Source: Alloalcanivorax marinus | GTDB taxonomy: Bacteria > Pseudomonadota > Gammaproteobacteria > Pseudomonadales > Alcanivoracaceae | NCBI RefSeq assembly: GCF_016785095.1 | Contig: NZ_JAEKJB010000002.1 | Coordinates: 524,040 to 588,039 of the forward strand | DNA: 64,000 nucleotides | Reading direction: 5' to 3' | Part shown: in pieces, positions 28,650 to 37,620 of the stretch | Layout of the letters: every line of letters begins with the position of its first letter | Position numbering within the stretch: position 1 is the stretch's first letter | Translations under genes and position numbers: made by a program | The notes under the pieces: generated by a model | Seen by the model: the letters and a program-made list of their open reading frames with translations, nothing else | Database searches by the model: none | What the model was told of the DNA's origin: nothing

Positions 28650-30260
28650 TCACATCCGAAACACGCCGTAGCGGGTTTCGCCGATGGGGGCGTTAAGGCT
28701 GGCGGAGATCGCCAGGCCAAGCACGTCGCGGGTGTCCGCCGGGTCGATAACGCCGTCGTCCCACAGCCGCGCGCTGGCGTACCACGGTTGCGCCATGGTT
28801 TCGTATTGCTCGGTCATGTCCGCCTGGAAACGGCGCGCCTCGTCCTCGTCCCAGTGCTCGCCTTTCTTCTTCAGGGCGGCGGCCTTCACCTGGGTGAGCA
28901 CGCTGGCGGCCTGCTCGCCGCCCATCACCGAGATGCGCGCGTTGGGCCACATGAACAGGAAGCGCGGGTCGTAGGCGCGACCGCACATGCCGTAGTTGCC
29001 GGCGCCGAAGCTGCCGCCCGTGATCACCGTGAATTTAGGCACGGCGGCGCAGGCCACCGCGTTGACCAGTTTGGCGCCGTGCTTGGCGATGCCCTCGGCC
29101 TCGTACTTCTTGCCCACCATGAAGCCGGTGATGTTCTGCAGGAACAGCAGCGGAATGCCGCGCTGGTTGCACAGCTCCACGAAGTGAGCGCCCTTGAGGG
29201 ACGATTCGGAATAGAGCACGCCGTCGTTGGCCAGAATGCCCACCGGGAAACCGTGGATGCGGGCGAAGCCGGTGACCAGCGTGGTGCCGTAGTTGGCCTT
29301 GAACTCGTCCAGGTCGGAGTCGTCGACGATGCGCGCGATCAGTTCCCGGGCCGGCATCGGCGAACGGGTGGTGGGCGGAATCAGGCCGTACAGCTCGTCG
29401 GCGTCGTAGGCCGGCGGTCGGGCCGGGCGCACGTCGAGCTGCTCGGGCTTGCGTCGGTTGAGCCGGTCGATACAGCGGCGCGCCAGGTCCAGGGCGTGGG
29501 GCTCGTCGTCGGCCAGGTGGTCGGCCACGCCGGACTGCTCCCCATGCAGCGCGGCGCCACCCAGTTCCTCGGCGGTGACCTCCTCGCCGGTGGCCGCCTT
29601 GACCAGCGGCGGGCCGGCCAGGAACACGGTGGAATGCTCGCGCACCATGATCACCTCATCGGCCATGGCCGGTACGTAGGCGCCGCCGGCGGTGCAGGAG
29701 CCGAGCACCACGCTGATCTGGGGAATCCCCCGGGCGGACAGATTGGCCATATTGAAGAAGATGCGACCGAAGTGTTCCCGGTCCGGGAATACCTCATCCT
29801 GGCGGGGCAGGTTGGCGCCGCCGGAATCCACCAGGTAGATACAGGGCAGATTGTTTTCCGCGGCCACCGCCTGGCAGCGCAGGTGTTTCTTTACCGTGAG
29901 CGGATAGTAGCTGCCGCCTTTCACGGTGGGGTCGTTGGCGACGATCATGCATTCCACGCCGGCCACCCGGCCGATGCCGCCCACGCAGCCGGCGGCGGGC
30001 ACGTCCTCGCCGGGGTAGACGCCGTCGGCGGCCAGCGCCGACAGCTCCAGGAACGGCGAGCCCGGGTCCAGCAGGTGCTGGATACGCTCGCGGACCGGCA
30101 GCTTGCCCCGTTCGCGTAGGCGCCGTTCGGCGGCTTCGCCACCGCCGGCGGCGACCCGGTCCAGTTTTTCCCGGAGTTGCTCGCGCAGGGCCAGGTTATG
30201 GTCCCGGTACTCGGCGTATTCCGGGGTGCTTTTGTTGAGTTGGCTGATGATTTTTGGCAT
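28650..30260 (-). CDS. liuB: Methylcrotonyl-CoA carboxylase, carboxyltransferase beta subunit
   Basis: 536 residues, the length of AccD5/MccB-type carboxyltransferases. Motifs include [23 protein letters not shown], the CoA-binding [20 protein letters not shown], the oxyanion-forming [15 protein letters not shown], and [20 protein letters not shown] in the second domain. It transfers CO2 from biotin on LiuD to 3-methylcrotonyl-CoA. It follows liuA with a 78-base gap that holds overlapping inverted repeats. Confidence 0.93.
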   Translation of the reverse strand: MPKIISQLNKSTPEYAEYRDHNLALREQLREKLDRVAAGGGEAAERRLRERGKLPVRERIQHLLDPGSPFLELSALAADGVYPGEDVPAAGCVGGIGRVAGVECMIVANDPTVKGGSYYPLTVKKHLRCQAVAAENNLPCIYLVDSGGANLPRQDEVFPDREHFGRIFFNMANLSARGIPQISVVLGSCTAGGAYVPAMADEVIMVREHSTVFLAGPPLVKAATGEEVTAEELGGAALHGEQSGVADHLADDEPHALDLARRCIDRLNRRKPEQLDVRPARPPAYDADELYGLIPPTTRSPMPARELIARIVDDSDLDEFKANYGTTLVTGFARIHGFPVGILANDGVLYSESSLKGAHFVELCNQRGIPLLFLQNITGFMVGKKYEAEGIAKHGAKLVNAVACAAVPKFTVITGGSFGAGNYGMCGRAYDPRFLFMWPNARISVMGGEQAASVLTQVKAAALKKKGEHWDEDEARRFQADMTEQYETMAQPWYASARLWDDGVIDPADTRDVLGLAISASLNAPIGETRYGVFRM

Positions 30261-30277
30261 GGCTACGCCTCGCTTAC

Positions 30278-30338
30278 ACGCTTCACGCTGGCACGCACCA
30301 CGCTACGGGCGGCGTGCCAGCGTGAAGCGTGGTGCGTG
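30278..30338 (-). promoter_or_regulatory. Mutually exclusive hairpins between liuA and liuB
   Basis: Two perfect inverted repeats share bases. Pair A: 30278-30296 with 30312-30330 (19 bp, 15-base loop). Pair B: 30292-30304 with 30326-30338 (13 bp). Because the arms overlap at 30292-30296 and 30326-30330, only one can form at a time. In the minus-strand transcript the first arm begins right after the liuA stop codon. This is an attenuator-like arrangement, though it may simply be a GC-rich repeat element. Confidence 0.5.
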
Positions 30339-31502
30339 TTAGCGGGTTTCATTGAACAACTCCCGACCGATCAACATACGGCGGATTTCGCTGGTCCCGG
30401 CGCCGATTTCATAAAGCTTGGCATCGCGCAGCAGGCGGCCGGTGGGGTAGTCGTTGATGTAGCCGTTGCCGCCCAGGCACTGGATCGCGTCCAGGGCCAT
30501 TTGCGTGGCGTTCTCGGCGCAATAGAGGATGGCGCCGGCGGCGTCCATGCGGGTGGTGCGGCCGGTGTCGCAGTTACGCGCCACCTGGTAGAGGTAGCTG
30601 CGGCTGGCGTTGATGGTCACGTACATGTCGGCGATCTTGCCCTGCATCAACTGGAACTCACCGATGGCCTTGCCGAACTGCTTGCGCTCGTGCACATAGG
30701 GCAGCACCACGTCCAGACAGGCCTGCATGATGCCGGTGCAGCCGCCGGCGAGCACGGTGCGCTCATAGTCCAGGCCGCTCATCAGCACCTTGACCCCTTC
30801 GCCGACCCGGCCCAGCACGTTTTCCTCCGGTACCTCGCAGTCCTCGAACACCAGCTCACAGGTGTTGGAGCCGCGCATGCCCAGCTTGTCCAGCTTCTGG
30901 GCCCGAGAGAAGCCGGGGAAATCCCGTTCCACCAGGAAAGCGGTGATGCCGCGTGGGCCGGCGTCCGCGTCGGTCTTGGCATAGATCACGTAGGTGTGGG
31001 CGTCCGGACCGTTGGTGATCCACATCTTGTTGCCGTTGAGCACATAGCGGTCGCCTTTCTTGTCGGCGCGCAGGCGCATGCTCACCACGTCGGAGCCGGC
31101 GCCGGGCTCGCTCATGGCCAGGGCGCCGATGTGCTCGCCGCTGACCAGGCCGGGCAGGTAACGGGCGCGCTGGGCGTCGTTGCCGTTCAGCCAGATCTGA
31201 TTCACGCACAGGTTGGAATGGGCGCCGTAGGAAAGCCCCACGGAGGCGGAGGCCCGGGAGATTTCCTCCATTACCAGGGTGTGGGCCAGGTAGCCCAGGC
31301 CGGCGCCGCCGTATTCCTCGCCCACGGTGATACCGAGCACGCCCAGGTCGCCGAGTTTTTTCCACAGGTCATTGGGGAACTGGTTGTCCCGGTCCACCTG
31401 CTCGGCGAGGGGCGCGATTTCGTTGCGGGCGAAGGCGCGGGCGCTGTCGCGCAGGGCCTCCAGGGTATCGTCCAGTTGAAAGTCCAGGCCGCCGTTAAAC
31501 AT
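30339..31502 (-). CDS. liuA: Isovaleryl-CoA dehydrogenase
   Basis: 387 residues from ATG 31502, which has GGAG 7 bases upstream and overlaps the end of liuR; a start at 31538 lies inside liuR and lacks a site. It has acyl-CoA dehydrogenase motifs: [38 protein letters not shown] (flavin and substrate contacts), [18 protein letters not shown], and the C-terminal [22 protein letters not shown]. It oxidises isovaleryl-CoA to 3-methylcrotonyl-CoA with FAD, passing electrons to ETF. Confidence 0.93.
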   Translation of the reverse strand: MFNGGLDFQLDDTLEALRDSARAFARNEIAPLAEQVDRDNQFPNDLWKKLGDLGVLGITVGEEYGGAGLGYLAHTLVMEEISRASASVGLSYGAHSNLCVNQIWLNGNDAQRARYLPGLVSGEHIGALAMSEPGAGSDVVSMRLRADKKGDRYVLNGNKMWITNGPDAHTYVIYAKTDADAGPRGITAFLVERDFPGFSRAQKLDKLGMRGSNTCELVFEDCEVPEENVLGRVGEGVKVLMSGLDYERTVLAGGCTGIMQACLDVVLPYVHERKQFGKAIGEFQLMQGKIADMYVTINASRSYLYQVARNCDTGRTTRMDAAGAILYCAENATQMALDAIQCLGGNGYINDYPTGRLLRDAKLYEIGAGTSEIRRMLIGRELFNETR

Positions 31503-31890
31503 GATCGTTCTCCAGGTTTTCCATTGCTTGCCGGGCACGGGCCTCGGCGTCCTCCAGTTCCCCTTGCAGGATCCGGATGTCGGTGAGTTGTTGTTCGAGC
31601 TGGGCGCGTTTTTCGTTGATCTTGCCGATCAGGGCCATCAGCTGATCGCGGTTGTCCTCGGTGGGCCGGTACATGCGAATCAGGTCCCGGGATTCGGCCA
31701 GGGAGAAGCCCAGCCGCTTGCCGCGCAGGATCAGCTTCAGCGTGGTGCGGTCCGCCGTCGAATAGATTCGGGTCTGGCCGCGACGCTCCGGGCTCAGCAG
31801 GCCCTGATCCTCGTAGAAGCGGATGGTGCGCGTAGTGACGTCGAAGGCACGGGCCAGCTCGCCGATGGTGTAGGTCTTTTGAGTTTCCAT
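31495..31890 (-). CDS. liuR: LiuR, MerR-family regulator of leucine degradation
   Basis: 131 residues. The MerR helix-turn-helix reads [20 protein letters not shown], then [18 protein letters not shown] with the Arg-rich wing, and the C-terminal half is a dimerising coiled coil ([25 protein letters not shown]). No metal-binding Cys is present, as expected for LiuR. It is the first gene of the operon and its own promoter carries a perfect palindrome at 31912, suggesting autoregulation and derepression by a leucine-pathway CoA ester. Confidence 0.92.
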   Translation of the reverse strand: METQKTYTIGELARAFDVTTRTIRFYEDQGLLSPERRGQTRIYSTADRTTLKLILRGKRLGFSLAESRDLIRMYRPTEDNRDQLMALIGKINEKRAQLEQQLTDIRILQGELEDAEARARQAMENLENDHV

Positions 31891-31911
31891 GGGGTCGGAG
31901 ATTAGGGGAAG

Positions 31912-31927
31912 TTTACGTTAACGTAAA
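31912..31927. promoter_or_regulatory. LiuR-type operator palindrome
   Basis: A perfect 16-bp palindrome TTTACGTTAACGTAAA lies 22 bases before the liuR start codon. The ACGT half-sites are like those I recall for LiuR sites in gammaproteobacteria. Position between liuR and its presumed promoter fits an operator controlling the whole liu operon. Confidence 0.8.
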
Positions 31928-31948
31928 GTGGCGGTTATGGATGGGACC

Positions 31949-32057
31949 GTGCCGTTGCGGGTGCCGGCGGGCCGGACACGCGGCAAGTACGTCCATGTAG
32001 CTCGTTTCCGGCATCCCTGCCTCCAACGGTCCGGCCCGCCGGCACCCGCAACGGCAC
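31949..32057. repeat. Long perfect inverted repeat with 53-base spacer
   Basis: Arms 31949-31976 and 32030-32057 are exact 28-bp inverted complements, very GC rich. The 53-base spacer contains AAGTACGTCCATGTAGCTCG. No ORF crosses it. It lies in the roughly 325-base gap between liuR and the hybrid kinase gene, beside a REP-like unit (32084). It could be a small non-autonomous mobile element or a cruciform-forming terminator; no target duplication was seen. Confidence 0.7.
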
Positions 32058-32083
32058 TCCCGGGGTAACCTTCCCCTTGGGGG

Positions 32084-32106
32084 GTAGGAGCGGCTTTAGC
32101 CGCGAT
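32084..32106. repeat. REP-like element, single copy
   Basis: GTAGGAGCGGCTTTAGCCGCGAT, one palindromic unit with stem GCGGC/GCCGC and loop TTTA. It is the same unit as the pair at 23667-23728. Located between liuR and the hybrid kinase gene. Confidence 0.7.
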
Positions 32107-32215
32107 TGGGGGTGGCACGGCGGTCGGTCTGGCTCGGTCGCCAGCCGCGATGCGGTAGCCTGGGCGGTTGGGGGGTGTTACCTTTAGCGCCCGCTGGTTC
32201 CGAGGGTGTGGGACG

Positions 32216-34435
32216 GTGATTTACAGAAAAGATCGCAAGGTCCTCAAAAGAGTGGATTTCGGGGCCGCCAAGAATTCCCTGATGGGGGTGTTGGCGGCCC
32301 TTGTGGTTTACGCGCTGGTGATTGCCTGGGGCCGCGTTTACGAGGCGTTCCAGCTGGAGGCGCTGATCGCCGGTGGCGCGGTGGTGGTGGTGACCGCTTT
32401 CCGCCTGTGGCTGGTGGCGCGCTTCGATGCCCTGTATGGCGCCGGGCCGGCGCGCTGGCGGAGGCTGTTCGCGCTCGGCCTGATTCTGCACGCTCTGGTG
32501 TGGGGGCTGCTGCCGGCCTGGCTGGTGTGGCGCGTGGGCACCGGCTTCAATTTCTTCGTGGTGATTCTCTACAACGTCGGCGTGACCACCGCCCTGGGCA
32601 GTTCCTGGATGGCGGGGCTGCGGGTGCGGCAGGTCTATATCGTGCTGATGTTCCTGCCGGTGATCATCGCTCTGGTGTTGGGTGGCGGCCTGCGTGAGTG
32701 GCTGCTGGCGATGCTGGTGGCGGCCTATACCTTCTACCTGTTCCGGCTTTATCGCGGCCAGTACGAGCTGTTCTGGCACGCCGTGACCCGGGAACGCCGT
32801 GGTGGGGGCGTGGAGCGGCGCCGGGAGCTGCCGGCCAGCACCGACATTCAGCTCAGTCTGGTGTACCGGCTGGCCCATGAACTGCGCACGCCGATGAATT
32901 CGGTGATGGGCATGATGTCGCTACTGGAAGACACCCGCCTGGATGATGAACAGCAGGAATACCTGCAGGTGGCCGGGCAGAGCGGCAAGCTGATGATCAC
33001 CCTGATCGACGACGTGCTGGATTATTCACGCATTCTCACCGGCCGCATCACCCTGAGCCCGGATTACTTTGATCTGCGTTTGGCGCTGGAACAGATTCTC
33101 GAGGCGTTCGGGCCGATGGCTCAGAGCAAGGGCCTGGAGCTGGCCGCCGTGGTGGATCGCTTGTTGCCCAAGCGGGTACGTGGCGACCGCGACCGGCTCA
33201 TGCAGGTGCTCACCAACCTGCTCAGCAACGCGGTGAAATTCAGCGAACGGGGCGAAATCCGGGTGGACGTGGATTTCACCGCCGAGGGGGAAAACGATGG
33301 CGTGTTGCGGGTGCGGGTCAGTGACCAGGGGGCCGGCATGGACACCGACACCCTCAAGCACCTGTTCGAGGACCAGTTCCTGGATGGCGCCCAGGACGCC
33401 TTCGCGGTTCGTCACGCGGGCTTCGGCCTGCTGGTGTGCAAGGGGCTGATCGAGGCCATGGGCGGCCATATTGGCGCCGAAAGCGTGGAAGGGGAGGGCT
33501 CCACCTTCTGGTTCACGGTGCGGCTGGGCATGCAGGCGGACATGAGCGAATCCACCAAACTGGCCGCCGCCATGGCCCAAGTTCAGGGGCTGGTGGTGGG
33601 CGCCGGCGGCGGCTCCCTGGCCGCCCTGCAGGAAGAGTTCGAGGCACTGGGCAGCCAGTGCCAGGGGGCGCGGGATTACGATCATGCCTTGCAGGCGCTG
33701 CGCGCCGGTCACCGCGAGCAGGCGGAGTTCGACCTGTTGCTGGTGGATACCCACGACCGCCGTGAGCTGGCGCTGAATCTGTGCCGCAACGTGCTGGAAG
33801 ACCCCAGCTTGCGACCGGTGAAGCTGATGCTGATGTGCACCATCGAGGAGCGTGGCCAGCCGACCATCCAGCGTCTGGTGGACAAGCATGGCCTGGTGAC
33901 CCTGGTGCGGCCGGTGCATCGCTCCGGGCTGCGCATCGCCCTGGGCCGGGTGCTCGGCATCCGCCGTCCGGCGCCGGTACAGGATCTGCCCACGGAGACC
34001 CCGGAGGAGCGTCAGCGTCGCAAGCTGTTCCGCCTGCTGCTGGTGGAGGACAACGAGGTTAACCAACTGGTTACCCGGGGCATGTTGGGCAAGCTCGGTT
34101 ACCAGGTGAAGACCGTTAATAACGCGGAAACCGCTCTCGCGCTGCTGGAGCAGGAGACCTTCGATCTGATCCTGATGGACTGCATGATGCCGGACCTGGA
34201 CGGCTTCGAAGCCACCCGGGTATTGCGCGAGCGGGAGCAGGCCGAGGAAAGCCCGCGCACGCCGGTGATCGCCATCACCGCCAATACCGCCGAAGGGGTG
34301 CAGGCGCGTTGCCTGGCCGCCGGCATGGATGACTTTCTCGCCAAACCCGTGCATCTTCAGGAACTGGAAACCGTTCTGCGGCGTTGGCTTTCGAAGGACG
34401 AGGACGACGCCGGAGGGGAACAGGACAGCGAATAA
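32216..34435 (+). CDS. Hybrid sensor histidine kinase with receiver domain
   Basis: About 739 residues from GTG 32216; an in-frame TTG lies at 32168 and GTG at 32252, and the start is uncertain. The N-terminus has about five membrane helices (roughly 20-190). HisKA has LAHELRTPMNSVMGM with H221; HATPase has NLLSNAVKF and SDQGAGMD. A region with VDTHDRREL looks like a degenerate receiver, and a complete C-terminal receiver has LLLVEDNEVNQ, D655 in LMDCMMPDLDGFE, and Lys in LAKPVH. Signal sensed is unknown, and no DNA-binding partner is adjacent. Confidence 0.9.
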   Translation: MIYRKDRKVLKRVDFGAAKNSLMGVLAALVVYALVIAWGRVYEAFQLEALIAGGAVVVVTAFRLWLVARFDALYGAGPARWRRLFALGLILHALVWGLLPAWLVWRVGTGFNFFVVILYNVGVTTALGSSWMAGLRVRQVYIVLMFLPVIIALVLGGGLREWLLAMLVAAYTFYLFRLYRGQYELFWHAVTRERRGGGVERRRELPASTDIQLSLVYRLAHELRTPMNSVMGMMSLLEDTRLDDEQQEYLQVAGQSGKLMITLIDDVLDYSRILTGRITLSPDYFDLRLALEQILEAFGPMAQSKGLELAAVVDRLLPKRVRGDRDRLMQVLTNLLSNAVKFSERGEIRVDVDFTAEGENDGVLRVRVSDQGAGMDTDTLKHLFEDQFLDGAQDAFAVRHAGFGLLVCKGLIEAMGGHIGAESVEGEGSTFWFTVRLGMQADMSESTKLAAAMAQVQGLVVGAGGGSLAALQEEFEALGSQCQGARDYDHALQALRAGHREQAEFDLLLVDTHDRRELALNLCRNVLEDPSLRPVKLMLMCTIEERGQPTIQRLVDKHGLVTLVRPVHRSGLRIALGRVLGIRRPAPVQDLPTETPEERQRRKLFRLLLVEDNEVNQLVTRGMLGKLGYQVKTVNNAETALALLEQETFDLILMDCMMPDLDGFEATRVLREREQAEESPRTPVIAITANTAEGVQARCLAAGMDDFLAKPVHLQELETVLRRWLSKDEDDAGGEQDSE

Positions 34436-34450
34436 CAAGAGGATGACGCC

Positions 34451-35146
34451 ATGAGCCGAAGGGCCTTGCTGCTGGGCGCCACTGGATTGGTGGGCGGACA
34501 CTGCCTGCGACTGCTGCTGGATTGCGACGAGTATGACGAAATCCGGGTACTCACCCGGCGCGCCACCGGGGTCGAGCACCCCAAACTGGTGGAAAGGGTC
34601 ATCGACCCGGCGGACATCGAAGCGCAGGCGGACTTCTTCGCCGTGGACGACGTGTTCTGCGCCATCGGTACCACGCTCAAGCAGGCCGGTTCCAAGGATG
34701 CTTTCCGGCGCGTGGATCTGGAGCTGGTGATCACCGTCGGCCGGCTGGCCCGGGACGCCGGCGTGCAGCGCTTCCTGCTGGTGTCGGCGGTCAACGCCAA
34801 CGCCCACTCGCCATTTTTCTACGCGCGTACCAAGGGACAACTGGAGCGCGAGCTCAAGGACCTCAAACTGCCGTTGCTGGCCCTGTTCCAGCCGTCGCTG
34901 CTACTCGGTGAGCGGGAAGTGCCGCGCCCGGTGGAGGCGTTCGGCATTCGTTTTTCCAAGATCATCGACCCGATCACCCGCTGGACCGACGCCCACTGGC
35001 TGCCGGTGAGCGGCGAACGGGTCGCCGAGGCGCTGATCGGCATGGCGTTGATGGGCCCGGACACCGGCACCTACCGGGTGCGGTTCCGGGATTTCATCGT
35101 CTACGCCGGCAAGTTCCGCGACAAATGTTTGCGCTCGGCCTCCTGA
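34451..35146 (+). CDS. NAD(P)-binding protein, HTATIP2/TIP30-like
   Basis: 231 residues with an N-terminal Rossmann site LLGATGLVGGHCL, then FFAVDDVFCAIGTTLKQAGS and a YxxxK-like segment FYARTKGQLERELKD. It is a small atypical SDR of the NmrA/TIP30-like group; these are often of unknown substrate. An ATG at 34451 follows AACAAGAGGATGACGCC with a good site. It is 15 bases after the kinase gene. Confidence 0.75.
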   Translation: MSRRALLLGATGLVGGHCLRLLLDCDEYDEIRVLTRRATGVEHPKLVERVIDPADIEAQADFFAVDDVFCAIGTTLKQAGSKDAFRRVDLELVITVGRLARDAGVQRFLLVSAVNANAHSPFFYARTKGQLERELKDLKLPLLALFQPSLLLGEREVPRPVEAFGIRFSKIIDPITRWTDAHWLPVSGERVAEALIGMALMGPDTGTYRVRFRDFIVYAGKFRDKCLRSAS

Positions 35147-35191
35147 GCGCGAAGGAGTTCACCCCCGGACAATGCAAACAATGGAGAGACA

Positions 35192-35674
35192 ATGACTTTC
35201 GTCACCTGTGATCTGTGCGACGACAACGCCGACATCGTATCCGTGGTCACCGGCCTGAACTGGTTCAGCTACGGCGGGCGGAGTGCCTTTGGCGGTGAGA
35301 TCGTCACCGTGAAATGCTTCGAGGACAATTCCCGGGTCAAGGAGCATCTGGGCACCGACGGCAAGGGCAAGGTGCTGGTGGTGGACGGCGGCGGCAGCCT
35401 GCGCAACGCACTGATCGGCGACATGATCGCCGAAAACGCGGTCAAGAACGGCTGGGAAGGGGTGATCATCAACGGTGCCTGTCGGGACGTGGATGAACTG
35501 GCCAAGCTGGACATTGGCGTCATGACCCTGGGTTGCGTGCCGATCAAATCGGTGCGCCGCGACGAGGGCCAGCTTAATATCGATGTTACCTTCGGCGGGG
35601 TCAGCTTCCGCCCCGGCGAATACGTCTACGCCGACAACAATGGCGTGATCGTGGCGCCCCGTTCGCTGCTTTGA
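35192..35674 (+). CDS. rraA: RraA family protein (RNase E regulator / HMG aldolase fold)
   Basis: 160 residues, the RraA length. Motifs: [40 protein letters not shown], and [18 protein letters not shown]. In E. coli RraA binds RNase E and lowers its activity. The same fold includes 4-hydroxy-4-methyl-2-oxoglutarate aldolases, and RNase E regulation versus aldolase activity cannot be told from sequence here. GGAGAGACA lies upstream of ATG 35192. Confidence 0.88.
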   Translation: MTFVTCDLCDDNADIVSVVTGLNWFSYGGRSAFGGEIVTVKCFEDNSRVKEHLGTDGKGKVLVVDGGGSLRNALIGDMIAENAVKNGWEGVIINGACRDVDELAKLDIGVMTLGCVPIKSVRRDEGQLNIDVTFGGVSFRPGEYVYADNNGVIVAPRSLL

Positions 35675-35809
35675 GCGGCACCACCCACGTTTTGCGAAAA
35701 TTTATAGTTCGTTCCGTGCCGACGCGAGCCAGTCGGTGGTCCGCCGTATAGGATGTAGCGCAACATCTTCGTCGATTCTTGCGTTGTTCCGTTGAAGGGG
35801 TGGTAGTAC

Positions 35810-37351
35810 ATGGAGCGTTTTCGTTGCTGGCCGGTGCTGATCATGGTGCTGGTCTGCTGGCCGTTGGCGGCCCAGGGCTTTGGTTTCCAGGACGTCATCG
35901 ACCGCGCCAGGGAGCAAGCCGGGGAGCCCTACCGGGCGCCGACGCCGATTCCATCCTTCCTGCAGGAACTCAACCACGAGCAATACCAGGGCATCCGCTT
36001 CAAGCCGGAGCGCACCCTGTGGCATGAAAGCGGCTCGCGTTTTCAGGTGCGACTGGTCTCGCCGGGGCTGTATTTCAAGCACGCCGTCAAGCTCCACCAG
36101 GTGGACGCGGAGGGCGTGCACGACGTGCCCTACGACAAAACCGATTTCAACTACACCAGCGAGGAACTGGCACGGCGAGTGCCGGCGGACCTTGGCTACG
36201 CGGGCTTTCAGCTTACCTATCCGTTGCACGGCGAGAACAGCCGCGATCCTTTCCTGGTGTTCGCCGGCGCCAGTTATTTCCGCGCCGTCGGCAAGGACGG
36301 CCACTTCGGGCTGTCCGCCCGGGGCATCGCCGTGAACACCGGCTTGCCATCCGGTGAGCAGTTTCCCTCGTTCACCGAATTCTGGCTGGTGCGGCCGACC
36401 GCCAAGGCCGACACCATGACCTTCTACGCCCTGCTGGACGGCCGCGCCCTCACCGGTGCCTACCAGTTCGACGTGCGTGTCGGTGACGCCGCGATCATGG
36501 ACGTGAAGTCCCGGCTGTTCCTGCGCGAGGACATCGAGAAACTGGGCATCGCGCCGCTCACCTCCATGTTCTTTTACGGTGGCAACACCGCCCGGCCAGT
36601 GGGCGAGTGGCGCCCCCGGGTACACGATTCCGACGGCCTTCTGATGCACGACGGCGGCAGCGGCGAATGGCTGTGGCGGCCACTGCTCAACCCCAAGAAT
36701 CTGAAGATCGATTACTTCAGCGCCGAGAAAACCGGTGGTTTCGGGCTCATGCAGCGCCAGACCCGTTTCGATGATTTCCAGGATTTCGCCGCCCATTATC
36801 ACCAGCGACCAAGCGCCTGGGTGGCTCCCAAGGGAGAATGGGGCAAGGGCCGCATGTCCCTGGTGCAGTTGCCGTCCAGCAACGAAAACAACGACAACAT
36901 CGTCGCCTTCTGGACCCCGTCCGAACCGGCCCGCAAGGGCCAGGCCCTGGCCTACGACTACCGCCTCAAGTTCGGTGATCCGTCGATCAGCGGCAGCCAG
37001 CGGGCCAGCGCCGTGAAGACCTTCGTCGGCGACGGTAACCGCGCCGGCGGCGGTAACGTGGAAGGCGCCTACCGGGTGGTGGTGGATTTCGCCGGTGGGC
37101 CGCTCGGCGATCTGTCCGGTGACGCCCCGGTGACCAGCGCGGTGACCGCCGAGGGCAACGGCGAGGTGATCGAGCACTTCGTGGAGTACCTGTCACCGGT
37201 GAATCGCTGGCGTATCTCGATCCTGGCCAAGCCAGCGCCGGAACGGCCACTGGCCCTGCGTGCCTTCCTCAAGAACGGTGATGAAGCGGTAAGCGAAACC
37301 TGGTCCTACGAGATTCCCGCCAACAATGACATTCTGGGAGCGGAATCCTGA
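35810..37351 (+). CDS. opgG: Periplasmic glucan biosynthesis protein OpgG (MdoG)
   Basis: 513 residues with a signal peptide (RFRCWPVLIMVLVCWPLAAQG). The MdoG family patterns include FQDVIDRAREQAGEPYR, YQGIRFKPERTLWH, SYFRAVGKDGHFGLSARGIAVNTG, FYGGNTARPVGEWRPRVHDS, and FSAEKTGGFGLMQRQTRF. OpgG acts with OpgH on osmoregulated periplasmic glucans, adding the beta-1,6 branching. Its stop overlaps the next ATG by one base, so it is in an operon with the 89-aa gene and opgH. Confidence 0.95.
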   Translation: MERFRCWPVLIMVLVCWPLAAQGFGFQDVIDRAREQAGEPYRAPTPIPSFLQELNHEQYQGIRFKPERTLWHESGSRFQVRLVSPGLYFKHAVKLHQVDAEGVHDVPYDKTDFNYTSEELARRVPADLGYAGFQLTYPLHGENSRDPFLVFAGASYFRAVGKDGHFGLSARGIAVNTGLPSGEQFPSFTEFWLVRPTAKADTMTFYALLDGRALTGAYQFDVRVGDAAIMDVKSRLFLREDIEKLGIAPLTSMFFYGGNTARPVGEWRPRVHDSDGLLMHDGGSGEWLWRPLLNPKNLKIDYFSAEKTGGFGLMQRQTRFDDFQDFAAHYHQRPSAWVAPKGEWGKGRMSLVQLPSSNENNDNIVAFWTPSEPARKGQALAYDYRLKFGDPSISGSQRASAVKTFVGDGNRAGGGNVEGAYRVVVDFAGGPLGDLSGDAPVTSAVTAEGNGEVIEHFVEYLSPVNRWRISILAKPAPERPLALRAFLKNGDEAVSETWSYEIPANNDILGAES

Positions 37352-37620
37352 TGAGCGATAATCTGATCGAGGATGCCCTGGGCCGGGCGCTGGCCTACCT
37401 GCGTCTGGCCGGCCTGGATGCCGACCCGGCGCTGACCCGACGCGCCCTGCGATTGGTGGACGAAATGCTGGAGCAGGGCGAGGATGGCCTGGTGGAGCGG
37501 GTGATGTCGGCGCTGCCGGAGCGTTTCGCGGTGCCCGAGCCGCCGGAGCCGCTGGGCACGCCGCCGATTCACCGTGGTGCCATCGGCTATGGCGTGGGCG
37601 GTTACGGCGTGGGGCGATGA
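37351..37620 (+). CDS. Small protein between opgG and opgH
   Basis: 89 residues: an acidic, Ala/Leu-rich helical first half (EDALGRALAYLRLAGLDADP; LTRRALRLVDEMLEQGEDGL), a Pro-rich middle, and a Gly-Tyr tail GYGVGGYGVGR. No signal peptide or membrane segment, so cytoplasmic. It overlaps both neighbours at start/stop codons, so it is almost certainly translated with them. It may act on OpgH; its function is unknown. Confidence 0.75.
   Translation: MSDNLIEDALGRALAYLRLAGLDADPALTRRALRLVDEMLEQGEDGLVERVMSALPERFAVPEPPEPLGTPPIHRGAIGYGVGGYGVGR

Noticed and set aside
32168..32215. TTG start for the hybrid kinase
   Set aside because: It is in frame but has no ribosome-binding site; GTG 32216 was chosen instead, with low certainty.
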